From an uncultured Oscillospiraceae bacterium (GTDB taxonomy: Bacteria; Bacillota; Clostridia; Oscillospirales; Acutalibacteraceae), in assembly GCA_900555545.1 (NCBI GenBank), contig USLQ01000034.1:1-7942 (forward strand): a stretch of 7,942 nt of DNA, read 5' to 3'. The translations under genes and the position numbers were made by a program. The notes under the pieces were generated by a model. The model had not been told where the DNA came from. It did not search any database and was given only the letters and a program-made list of their open reading frames with translations. This document shows positions 1 to 4,986 of the stretch, in pieces; positions within the stretch are counted from its first letter, which is position 1, and every line of letters starts with the position of its first letter.

Positions 1-1
1 T

Positions 2-1198
2 TCCCTCCAGCCGAACGGGCACCGGGAATACCGCGTGACCCGCCGGAGCCAGGATCGGTCCGTCAAGGCCGTCATGTTCCCGCTGACGGGTGTTATAGAA
101 TTAATCGAAGCGGTCTACCACTACTACTGCCGGACAAAGGACATCGTCTTTGTTCAAAACAATCTGGAGACACTTGAAGGCGGCGCCGCCTGGATCCAAC
201 GCCATTTGGACGCCAACGGATGCCTGTGGAGTGATGTGTACTATGAGGATCAGGTGATGAAGGATGGTGCTACTGCTCAGGCACAGGCCTTCGCCATCCA
301 TTCCCTACGGCTGATGGCACAGCTGGAAACGCTGTCCGGGCGTCCGGATCACGCCCGCTCCTATGGTGAGATGGCCGATCGGATGGCCGCCCACTACATC
401 CGCCCCATCCCCCACGGATACTGGGATCCATCTCATACGCGCTATGTGGACTGGATCGACCGGCGGGGAGCAGTCCACGATCATATCCACCTGCTGAGCA
501 ATGCCCTCTCCGTCACCTACGGGCTCAATCCGGCGGGGCGGGACCCCCTGGTCAACAGGACAATTCACAGCCATGATGATATCTTTCAAAAGTTCCCCTC
601 CTTTGTGGCCGCACGGATCGAGGACTATACGCCGTCCGAAATCGGCTCCGGCGGGCCATACGATCTTTGCGCCGCCGGGCGGTACTGGTGCCATGACGCC
701 AAGTATCGCAAGGCTCTGGGGGAAGCCGGCACAATTTTAAACCAGCTCACGCGCGTAGCGGCCGCCGCTGAACAGGAGCACTACTATATGGGGGAGCGGT
801 ACGATATGAACTATATCTACTACAACACGGGGGAGGCCGGCACACGGAACTGGCATGGCTCCCCACGGTATTATGAATATCCCAACGTATTCCTTGATGT
901 TCTGGTGCACGACTTCCTCGGCGTCGGCTTCGACGAGGAGGCGGACCTGTTCCTCTCCCCTTGCTGCACTGCGGGTACGGAGATGGCGATGGATAGCATC
1001 GGAATCTCGTACCGATTCACTGGAGGAAATTGGACTGTCACCAACACCTCCCCCAGAGGACTACGTCTGCGCGTCGATTTGCGTGGAATTTTTAACGAAT
1101 GGGTAAAAAAATCGGACGGCGGGGAACTGTTCTCCCTGCCGCCCAATGGCAAACTTTCATTTTCAGGGACACCGCGCATCCACAAGGCAAGCTGCTGA
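2..1198 (+). CDS. Six-hairpin-type glycoside hydrolase, C-terminal part (5' end outside window)
   Basis: The frame is open from the first bases of the window. The first possible start inside it is a GTG at 35 with no ribosome binding site, so the gene almost certainly begins upstream and about 398 residues of its C-terminal part are present. The sequence is rich in aromatic, Asp, Glu and His residues spread along helical repeats (for example WSDVYYEDQVMKDG, GYWDPSHTRYVDWID, EHYYMGERYDMNYIYYNTG and NWHGSPRYYEYPNVFLD). This resembles the (alpha/alpha)6 barrel of six-hairpin glycosidases such as GH78-like enzymes. The last 60 or so residues (GGNWTVTNTS to LPPNGKLSF) look like a C-terminal beta-sandwich. 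A role in glycan or plant-polysaccharide breakdown is inferred; I cannot assign the GH family, substrate or catalytic acid. The stop lies 5 bp from the stop of the convergent gene and no terminator is visible between them. Confidence 0.72.
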   Translation, partial: SLQPNGHREYRVTRRSQDRSVKAVMFPLTGVIELIEAVYHYYCRTKDIVFVQNNLETLEGGAAWIQRHLDANGCLWSDVYYEDQVMKDGATAQAQAFAIHSLRLMAQLETLSGRPDHARSYGEMADRMAAHYIRPIPHGYWDPSHTRYVDWIDRRGAVHDHIHLLSNALSVTYGLNPAGRDPLVNRTIHSHDDIFQKFPSFVAARIEDYTPSEIGSGGPYDLCAAGRYWCHDAKYRKALGEAGTILNQLTRVAAAAEQEHYYMGERYDMNYIYYNTGEAGTRNWHGSPRYYEYPNVFLDVLVHDFLGVGFDEEADLFLSPCCTAGTEMAMDSIGISYRFTGGNWTVTNTSPRGLRLRVDLRGIFNEWVKKSDGGELFSLPPNGKLSFSGTPRIHKASC

Positions 1199-1203
1199 AC
1201 ACG

Positions 1204-1455
1204 TCAGCCCTTTAGGCCTCTGGCCTGCCGGTCCATATCCTCCACCACAATATCGTAGATCTCACCCAGCGTGGCACAGTATTCCAGCACCGCCCACGGC
1301 TCATTCGTGTGAAAGTGGATTTTGACCGTTTGATCGTCCCCAAGCACCAGCAGGCTGTCCCCTGCAAAGTGCTCCCGGAAATAACGGTTGACCCCATCCT
1401 CATCGATGCCCTCGCCATCGATGAGCAGTTGGGTATCATATCGGAATTCAAGCAC
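1204..1455 (-). CDS. Stand-alone FakA/YloV middle-domain protein, 83 aa ('kinase to dihydroxyacetone kinase' type)
   Basis: This small protein matches the middle domain of fatty-acid kinase FakA (YloV, DAK/DhaK-related). Visible features are GDSLLVLGDD at residues 32-41, KIHFHTNEP at 45-53, and a final LGEIYDIVVEDMDRQ block at 63-77 that corresponds to the LGEL...VENMREQ region of FakA. I chose the GTG at 1455 because GGAGG (1465-1469, minus strand) lies 9 nt upstream; an ATG at 1500 falls inside the tRNA terminator tail and has no such site. The HxH pair (H47, H49) is kept. The Cys of the usual YGYCTEF motif appears to be Asp (D7), and from memory that Cys joins the two His in metal binding in FakA. 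The ATP-binding DhaL domain and the FakB-contacting C-terminal domain are absent, so kinase activity is not expected. No promoter is visible in the 35 nt between the tRNA terminator and the start. It may be a stand-alone accessory protein or a remnant. Confidence 0.7.
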   Translation of the reverse strand: MLEFRYDTQLLIDGEGIDEDGVNRYFREHFAGDSLLVLGDDQTVKIHFHTNEPWAVLEYCATLGEIYDIVVEDMDRQARGLKG

Positions 1456-1490
1456 GTCGATAAACCTCCAGCCTGTTTTTATCCACTGCC

Positions 1491-1536
1491 AAAAAATCAA
1501 AAAACTCGCCGCAAACGTTATCGAGCTTGCGGCGAG
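1491..1536 (-). terminator. Intrinsic terminator of the tRNA-Thr gene
   Basis: On the minus strand a perfect 10-bp stem (CTCGCCGCAA at 1527-1536 with TTGCGGCGAG at 1505-1514) encloses a 12-nt loop. It is followed by a run of T broken once (six T, GA, six T; 1491-1504). The stem starts one base after the encoded CCA of the tRNA. Confidence 0.92.
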
Positions 1537-1537
1537 C

Positions 1538-1612
1538 TGGAGCTACTGGTCAGAATCGAACTGACAACCTGCTCATTACGAATGAGCTGCTCTGCCATTG
1601 AGCCACAGTAGC
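1538..1612 (-). tRNA. tRNA-Thr (anticodon CGU, codon ACG)
   Basis: Read on the minus strand, this 75-nt gene folds as a full cloverleaf. The acceptor stem is GCTACTG with CAGTAGC, the D arm GCTC/GAGC, and the anticodon stem GCTCA/TGAGC closes the 7-nt loop TTCGTAA. The T arm is GTCAG/CTGAC around the loop TTCGATT, and CCA is encoded at 1538-1540. The anticodon at loop positions 3-5 is CGT, which reads ACG, so the tRNA is threonine-specific. The discriminator base is U, which I recall as usual for Bacillus-type tRNA-Thr. The gene is monocistronic, with a promoter at 1641-1669 and a terminator immediately after it. Confidence 0.95.
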
Positions 1613-1619
1613 AAATCAC

Positions 1620-1648
1620 TTGTTTTTCAAATGCCAATATATTATAAT
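1620..1648 (+). promoter_or_regulatory. Possible ldh promoter overlapping the tRNA promoter
   Basis: On the plus strand TTGTTT (1620-1625) lies 17 bp before a perfect TATAAT (1643-1648). That TATAAT overlaps the minus-strand -10 box of tRNA-Thr (1641-1646). The -35 match is weak (3 of 6), so this is a candidate only. Its transcript would start near 1655 and carry a leader of about 95 nt containing the palindrome at 1667-1690. Confidence 0.35.
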
Positions 1649-1669
1649 AAAAACAGCATCAGATTGCAA
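1641..1669 (-). promoter_or_regulatory. Sigma-A-type promoter for tRNA-Thr
   Basis: On the minus strand TTGCAA (1664-1669) and a perfect TATAAT (1641-1646) are separated by 17 bp. The -10 box ends 28 bp before the mature 5' end of the tRNA at 1612, leaving room for a short precursor leader. The -35 box overlaps the edge of the near-palindrome at 1667-1690. Confidence 0.8.
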
Positions 1670-1690
1670 GAGATTTTTAAAAATTTCTTG
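1667..1690. repeat. 24-bp near-perfect palindrome between tRNA-Thr and ldh (possible operator)
   Basis: The left half CAAGAGATTTTT and right half AAAAATTTCTTG are reverse complements except for one base pair, with no spacer. It overlaps the -35 region of the tRNA promoter and lies upstream of ldh, just downstream of the possible ldh promoter. It does not match the Rex operator that often controls ldh genes. A regulator binding site is inferred, not shown; an AT-rich chance palindrome is possible. Confidence 0.45.
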
Positions 1691-1703
1691 TTTTATCCTA
1701 TTT

Positions 1704-1724
1704 TTTCTTCCCTGATGGGAAAAA
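1704..1724 (+). other. Small hairpin in the ldh leader
   Basis: TTCCC and GGGAA pair around a TGAT loop, and three T-A pairs extend the stem past a bulged C at 1707. The hairpin ends about 11 nt before the ribosome binding site of ldh (1736-1740). No T run follows, so it is not a terminator; it may act on mRNA stability or translation. Confidence 0.3.
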
Positions 1725-1749
1725 TGACATTATAAGGAGGTCTGTCATC

Positions 1750-2706
1750 ATGATAACAGATAAGAGAAAAGTCGCCCTGGTCGGCACCGGGCTCGTGGGG
1801 ATGAGCTACGCCTACGCCGTACTGAACCAGAACATCTGTGATGAGATGCTGCTCATCGATATCGATAAAAAGCGCGCCGCAGGCGAGGCCATGGATCTGA
1901 ACCATGGGCTGGCGTTTTCCGGTTCACACATGAAAATATCCGCCGGGGAGTACAGCGACTGTGCGGACGCGGACATTGCCGTCATATGCGCCGGTGTGGC
2001 CCAAAAGCCCGGCGAGAGCCGGATCGACTTGCTCCAGCGCAACACGGCTGTGTTCAAATCCATCGTGGAGCCGATCGTCGCCTCCGGTTTTAAGGGGATC
2101 TTTTTGATCGCCACCAACCCGGTGGATATCATGTCCCATGTGACGTTGAAGTTATCCGGCTTTGATCCCAGCCGTGTTATCGGCACGGGCACCACACTGG
2201 ACACCGCACGCCTGCGCTATCTGATCGGCGACTACTTTGCCGTAGATCCGCGCAATGTGCACGCCTACGTGATGGGAGAGCATGGGGACAGCGAATTTGT
2301 CCCCTGGTCTCAGGCGATGATCGCCACCAAGCCTGTGCTCTCCGTCATTGGGGAGTCCGGCGGCAAATACTCCAGCGGCAAGCTGGAGGAGATCAGCACC
2401 GAGGTGCGCACCGCGGCGGAAAAGATCATTGAGGCCAAACGCGCTACCTACTATGGGATCGGCATGGCGCTTGCGCGCATTACCCGCGCCATCTTCGGCG
2501 ACGAGAACAGTGTGCTGACGATCTCCACCATGCTGGGCGGCGAATATGGCCAGACGGATGTTTATGCCGGCGCGCCCACAATCGTCAACCGCAATGGTGC
2601 GCAGGGCGTTATCTCCCTCTCTCTGACACGGGAGGAACTGCTCAAATTCCAAAACTCCTGCGAGCTGCTGCGCGAGGTCTACGCCTCCATTGACTTTAGC
2701 AAGTAA
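1750..2706 (+). CDS. ldh: L-lactate dehydrogenase
   Basis: This 318-residue protein is a complete NAD-dependent L-lactate dehydrogenase, which reduces pyruvate to lactate in the cytoplasm to regenerate NAD+ during fermentation. Visible landmarks are the Rossmann glycine motif GTGLVG (12-17), the NAD-ribose Asp in LLIDID (D37) and the active-site loop AQKPGESR (84-91). Gln85 marks lactate rather than malate specificity, and Arg91 is the mobile-loop arginine. TNPVD lies at 122-126, LDTARLR at 150-156 supplies D151 and substrate-binding R154, and the catalytic His is H178 in GEHGDSE. R156 and H171 match the positions that bind fructose-1,6-bisphosphate in Bacillus enzymes, so allosteric activation is likely. 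Length is normal for the family. The ATG at 1750 follows GGAGG (1736-1740) by 9 nt. The gene is divergent from tRNA-Thr and has its own terminator, so it is probably monocistronic. Confidence 0.96.
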   Translation: MITDKRKVALVGTGLVGMSYAYAVLNQNICDEMLLIDIDKKRAAGEAMDLNHGLAFSGSHMKISAGEYSDCADADIAVICAGVAQKPGESRIDLLQRNTAVFKSIVEPIVASGFKGIFLIATNPVDIMSHVTLKLSGFDPSRVIGTGTTLDTARLRYLIGDYFAVDPRNVHAYVMGEHGDSEFVPWSQAMIATKPVLSVIGESGGKYSSGKLEEISTEVRTAAEKIIEAKRATYYGIGMALARITRAIFGDENSVLTISTMLGGEYGQTDVYAGAPTIVNRNGAQGVISLSLTREELLKFQNSCELLREVYASIDFSK

Positions 2707-2724
2707 TCAAAATTTGTGACGATG

Positions 2725-2765
2725 CCGGGCGGAGAGATTTTTCTCTGCCCGGTTCTATTTTTCGT
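2725..2765 (+). terminator. Intrinsic terminator after ldh
   Basis: CCGGGC (2725-2730) pairs with GCCCGG (2747-2752). The stem extends through a G-T pair into GAGA/TCTT-type pairing (2732-2735 with 2742-2745) around a T-rich loop. The T-rich stretch TTCTATTTTTC follows. Confidence 0.85.
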
Positions 2766-2772
2766 TCCCGAT

Positions 2773-2801
2773 TTGAATCCCAGCGAAAAATCGTGTATAC
2801 T
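2773..2801 (+). promoter_or_regulatory. Promoter of rsmA
   Basis: TTGAAT (2773-2778) and TATACT (2796-2801) are separated by 17 bp. The predicted transcript starts around 2808, leaving a leader of under 20 nt that contains GGAG (2814-2817), 7 nt before the ATG at 2825. Confidence 0.7.
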
Positions 2802-2824
2802 GGTAAAAAAACTGGAGTGAGAGC

Positions 2825-3670
2825 ATGAGGGATCTTTCCGATATTCACGTGATAGAGCAAACCTTAAAAAAATATGGGTTCGATTTTTCCAAAAAACTGG
2901 GCCAGAATTTTCTCACGGATCCGGAAGTCTGCCCGCGGATGGCGGAGCTCGCCTGTGGGGACGCGGATGCCGTGGTGGAGATCGGGCCCGGGATCGGTGT
3001 GCTAACGCAGCAACTCGCCCTGCGGGCCAAAAAGGTGGTGGCATTCGAGCTGGACTGCCGCCTGCCCGCCGTCCTGCGGGAGACGTTAAGTGACTTTGAC
3101 AATGTAGAAATCATCAACCAGGACTTTCTGGGGGTCGATCTGAACGCCCTTGTTGCCGAAAAATTCCCCGGTATGCGGGTAGCCATATGCGCCAACCTGC
3201 CGTACTACATCACCTCCCCCATCATCCTGGGGATTCTCACCGCCCGCGCCCCGATTACACGCGGTGTCTTTATGGTGCAGAAGGAGGCCGGTGAGCGCCT
3301 GTGCGCCGAGCCGGGGACTCACGCGGCTGGCGCGGTTACCATTGCCGTGCGCTATTACGCGGGGGCGCGGGAAGTGTTCAGCGTGCCGCGCACAAGCTTT
3401 GTCCCAAGCCCGCGCGTCGACAGCGAGGTGATTGAACTGGTTCCCCATCGCGCACCTCCGGTGCAGGTGGCGGACGAGGCGCGTTTTTTCCGCGTGGTAA
3501 AGGCTGCCTTCTCCCAGCGGCGGAAAACGGCAGTCAACGGCCTGAGCGGTGGACTCGGCCTGCCCAAGGAAGCGGTGCTCGCCGCCCTAAAATCCTGTGG
3601 TGCCCAGGAGCGCTCCCGCGCCGAGGAACTGACCTTAGAGCAATTTGCCGCCCTGAGCCGGCTCCTGTAA
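2825..3670 (+). CDS. rsmA: 16S rRNA (adenine1518-N6/adenine1519-N6)-dimethyltransferase
   Basis: RsmA (KsgA) transfers four methyl groups from S-adenosylmethionine to two adjacent adenines in the loop of 16S rRNA helix 45, a late step in small-subunit assembly; its loss gives kasugamycin resistance in other bacteria. The 281 residues show the family motifs in order: KKLGQNFLTD (23-32), SAM motif I VVEIGPGIGVLT (50-61), motif II FELD (74-77), QDFL (99-102) and the catalytic motif IV NLPYY (124-128). Further on come MVQKEAGERL, PRTSFVPSPRVDSEV and the C-terminal FSQRRKT of the rRNA-binding region. Length is normal and no key residue is missing. The ATG at 2825 has GGAG 7 nt upstream. The gene has its own promoter, and I see no hairpin terminator between its stop and the next promoter at 3693, so some read-through into the met leader is possible. 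Confidence 0.96.
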   Translation: MRDLSDIHVIEQTLKKYGFDFSKKLGQNFLTDPEVCPRMAELACGDADAVVEIGPGIGVLTQQLALRAKKVVAFELDCRLPAVLRETLSDFDNVEIINQDFLGVDLNALVAEKFPGMRVAICANLPYYITSPIILGILTARAPITRGVFMVQKEAGERLCAEPGTHAAGAVTIAVRYYAGAREVFSVPRTSFVPSPRVDSEVIELVPHRAPPVQVADEARFFRVVKAAFSQRRKTAVNGLSGGLGLPKEAVLAALKSCGAQERSRAEELTLEQFAALSRLL

Positions 3671-3692
3671 CAGCAAAGTTTTCAAATTCCTA

Positions 3693-3721
3693 TTGACAAG
3701 GCCCCAAATGAATGATACAAT
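3693..3721 (+). promoter_or_regulatory. Strong sigma-A promoter of the met transporter operon
   Basis: A perfect -35 box TTGACA (3693-3698) lies 17 bp before TACAAT (3716-3721), which carries an extended -10 TGA at 3713-3715. Transcription should start near 3728, about 36 nt before the leader ORF. This is the best promoter in the window and it begins 23 bp after the rsmA stop. Confidence 0.88.
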
Positions 3722-3763
3722 TGCACCAAGTTCTAAAAATCTTTGAGGGAAGGAGAGCGCGTC

Positions 3764-3892
3764 ATGAAGCAGATTAGTGCCGCAACAAAAAACATGATGG
3801 GGATGTGCATGTACACCATGTGCATGTTTGGCCATGCCTGTTTTTCCGATGTGCTTTCCCCCTACCGGCTGCCGTCATGCGGTAGCAAATAA
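3764..3892 (+). CDS. Met/Cys-rich 42-aa leader peptide upstream of metQ
   Basis: The ORF starts at an ATG with AGGAG (3751-3755) 8 nt upstream and follows a consensus promoter, so translation is very likely. Residues 11-21 read MMGMCMYTMCM: six Met and two Cys in eleven codons (3794-3826). The whole peptide has seven Met including the start, and four Cys. It has no signal peptide, membrane segment or known domain. The stop at 3890-3892 is 13 nt before the 5' arm of an intrinsic terminator, and the next full genes encode a methionine importer. This is the layout of an amino-acid leader peptide whose translation rate controls termination: ribosomes that stall on the Met/Cys run for lack of charged tRNA would allow read-through, and ribosomes that reach the stop would let the terminator form. 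The leader-peptide role is inferred. A small metal-binding peptide (Met and Cys alternate as in copper ligands) is the main alternative. Confidence 0.75.
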   Translation: MKQISAATKNMMGMCMYTMCMFGHACFSDVLSPYRLPSCGSK

Positions 3893-3912
3893 CGGTACGA
3901 TTCTGCGGGAGG
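3822..3912 (+). promoter_or_regulatory. Candidate pause hairpin and antiterminator segments of the met leader
   Basis: GCATG (3822-3826), which ends the Met/Cys codon run, pairs with CATGC (3833-3837). Further on, TACCG (3863-3867) can pair with CGGTA (3893-3897), and TTTCCC (3855-3860) can pair, with two G-T pairs, with GGGAGG (3907-3912), which is the terminator's 5' arm. Together the last two would compete with the terminator. A local hairpin CTACCG/CGGTAG (3862-3867 with 3880-3885) excludes the first of these. Pairing was found by eye and the antiterminator is modest. Confidence 0.4.
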
Positions 3913-3938
3913 TTTCCATCGGGAGCCTCCCGTTTTTT
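3906..3938 (+). terminator. Intrinsic terminator (attenuator) in the met leader
   Basis: A 12-bp stem (CGGGAGGTTTCC at 3906-3917 with GGGAGCCTCCCG at 3921-3932, including two G-T pairs) closes a 3-nt loop and is followed directly by six T (3933-3938). It sits between a promoter with a short ORF and metQ, so operon expression from that promoter must read through it. Confidence 0.93.
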
Positions 3939-3970
3939 CTATTTCACTTTAGCCGAAAGGAGTGCCGGCC

Positions 3971-4027
3971 ATGAGAAGTATGATCGCCCGCATAATTCAG
4001 TCCAATATTCGCAATGAGCGAATGTGA
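3971..4027 (+). CDS. Possible 18-aa ORF between attenuator and metQ
   Basis: An ATG at 3971 follows AAAGGAG (3956-3962) by 8 nt, which is near ideal. It opens 18 codons (MRSMIARIIQSNIRNERM) ending at TGA 4025-4027. The peptide is basic and could form an amphipathic helix, but it matches nothing I recognise. The last codons lie in an 8-bp hairpin (4005-4012 with 4018-4025, loop AATGA). It would be translated only when transcription passes the attenuator. It may be a second leader peptide or a chance ORF; the good ribosome binding site is the only real support. Confidence 0.4.
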   Translation: MRSMIARIIQSNIRNERM

Positions 4028-4068
4028 AGCAATCGCCCTCAGACAACTAACACAAAACCCAAAACCCT

Positions 4069-4074
4069 TATAAT
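4069..4074 (+). promoter_or_regulatory. Possible secondary -10 box before metQ
   Basis: A perfect TATAAT lies 12 bp before the ribosome binding site of metQ, but no -35 box is present at 16-18 bp (ACTAAC at the 17-bp position). If it is used, it would bypass the attenuator. The region is AT-rich, so chance is likely. Confidence 0.25.
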
Positions 4075-4102
4075 AAAAATGATAAAAAGGAGCATGATTC
4101 AC

Positions 4103-4957
4103 ATGAAAAAATTAATTTCCACTCTGCTCGCCACGGCCGTCGCCGCAGGCACCGTCCTCTCTCTGGCCGCCTGCTCTAAAGACGCCATCACAATCGCCGT
4201 GCCTAACGACACCACCAACGAGGCACGCGCCCTGCTGCTGCTTGAGGATCAGGGGATCATCGAACTCGACGACGCGGCCGGCATTACCGCAACCATCCGT
4301 GATATCACGGCCAATCCGCTCAATATCACCTTTAAGGAGGTCGAGGCCGCCCAGATCCCCAACATTCTTCAGGATGTGGACTACGCCGTCATCAACTCCA
4401 ACTATGCGATCAACGCCGGCATCAATCCGCTGACGGATTCTCTGGCTATCGAAGGCTCCTCCTCAGCCTACGGTAATGTGTTGACTGTGAAAGAGGGGAA
4501 TGAGAACACCGATAAGACCAAGGCTCTCGCCGCCGCACTGAAGAGCCAGCAGGTGGCAGACTTTATCAATCAGAAATATGCCGGCGCCGTGGTCAGCACC
4601 GTGGAGAATCCCACCAATGGCTTTGACGACTCCGTGAATTACGACACGCTCGCCGGTCAGACGATTACCGTCGCCGCCTCCCCCACGCCGCATGCCGAGA
4701 TTCTCGCGGTGGCCAAGGAGATCCTCGCACAGCGAAACATCACCCTGGAAATCCAGGAATATAATGACTACATTGTCCCCAACAATATTGTAGAATCCGG
4801 CGAAGTGGATGCCAACTACTTCCAGCACAAGCCGTATCTGGACGATTTCAACGCGCAAAACGGCACACACCTTGTCTCCGTGGGCGCGATCCATGTAGAG
4901 CCCATCGGCCTGTATGGCGGCAAGCAGACCACTCTGGACGCCTTGAAAACAGCCTGA
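4103..4957 (+). CDS. metQ: Methionine ABC transporter substrate-binding lipoprotein, circularly permuted MetQ
   Basis: This 284-residue lipoprotein binds methionine outside the membrane for the MetNI importer. I chose the ATG at 4103: AAGGAG (4087-4092) lies 10 nt upstream, while the earlier ATG at 4079 precedes that site. Residues 1-24 are a lipoprotein signal with lipobox LAAC (Cys24). In MetQ proteins the lobe containing SPTPHAEIL, DANYFQHKPYL and HVEPIGLY normally comes first, followed by the PNDTTNEARALLLL lobe that ends near KYAGAVV. Here the order is reversed. Residues 28-164 are the usual C-terminal half (AVPNDTTNEARALLLLE, TFKEVEAAQIP, DYAVINSNYA, KYAGAVV). Residues 165-186 are a linker, and 187-282 are the usual N-terminal half (TITVAASPTPHAEIL at 187-201, DANYFQHKPYL at 236-246, VEPIGLY at 265-271). 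The end, LDALK, would normally run straight into the AVPND start. All binding blocks appear present, so function is plausible. Only three residues separate Cys24 from the first strand. MetQ family assignment is secure; permutation is judged by eye against remembered family order. Confidence 0.92.
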   Translation: MKKLISTLLATAVAAGTVLSLAACSKDAITIAVPNDTTNEARALLLLEDQGIIELDDAAGITATIRDITANPLNITFKEVEAAQIPNILQDVDYAVINSNYAINAGINPLTDSLAIEGSSSAYGNVLTVKEGNENTDKTKALAAALKSQQVADFINQKYAGAVVSTVENPTNGFDDSVNYDTLAGQTITVAASPTPHAEILAVAKEILAQRNITLEIQEYNDYIVPNNIVESGEVDANYFQHKPYLDDFNAQNGTHLVSVGAIHVEPIGLYGGKQTTLDALKTA

Positions 4958-4986
4958 CACCCGCAAACCGGAGGAGGGGAAGCCCT

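Noticed and set aside
1199..1240. Terminator between the glycoside hydrolase and the convergent FakA-domain gene
   Set aside because: Only short GGCC repeats are present, with no stable stem followed by T on either strand.
1456..1500. ATG at 1500 (minus) as the start of the FakA-domain gene
   Set aside because: It lies in the T run of the tRNA terminator with no ribosome binding site, while GTG at 1455 has GGAGG 9 nt upstream and fits the domain start.
3722..4102. SAM riboswitch (S-box) or T-box leader upstream of the methionine transporter
   Set aside because: I found neither the S-box core motifs nor a T-box sequence of the GGTGGNACCGCG type, and the distance from promoter to terminator is largely taken up by the leader ORF.
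4079..4102. Earlier ATG (4079) as the start of metQ, adding eight residues
   Set aside because: The ribosome binding site AAGGAG at 4087-4092 lies after that ATG; the ATG at 4103 has correct spacing and gives a normal lipoprotein signal.
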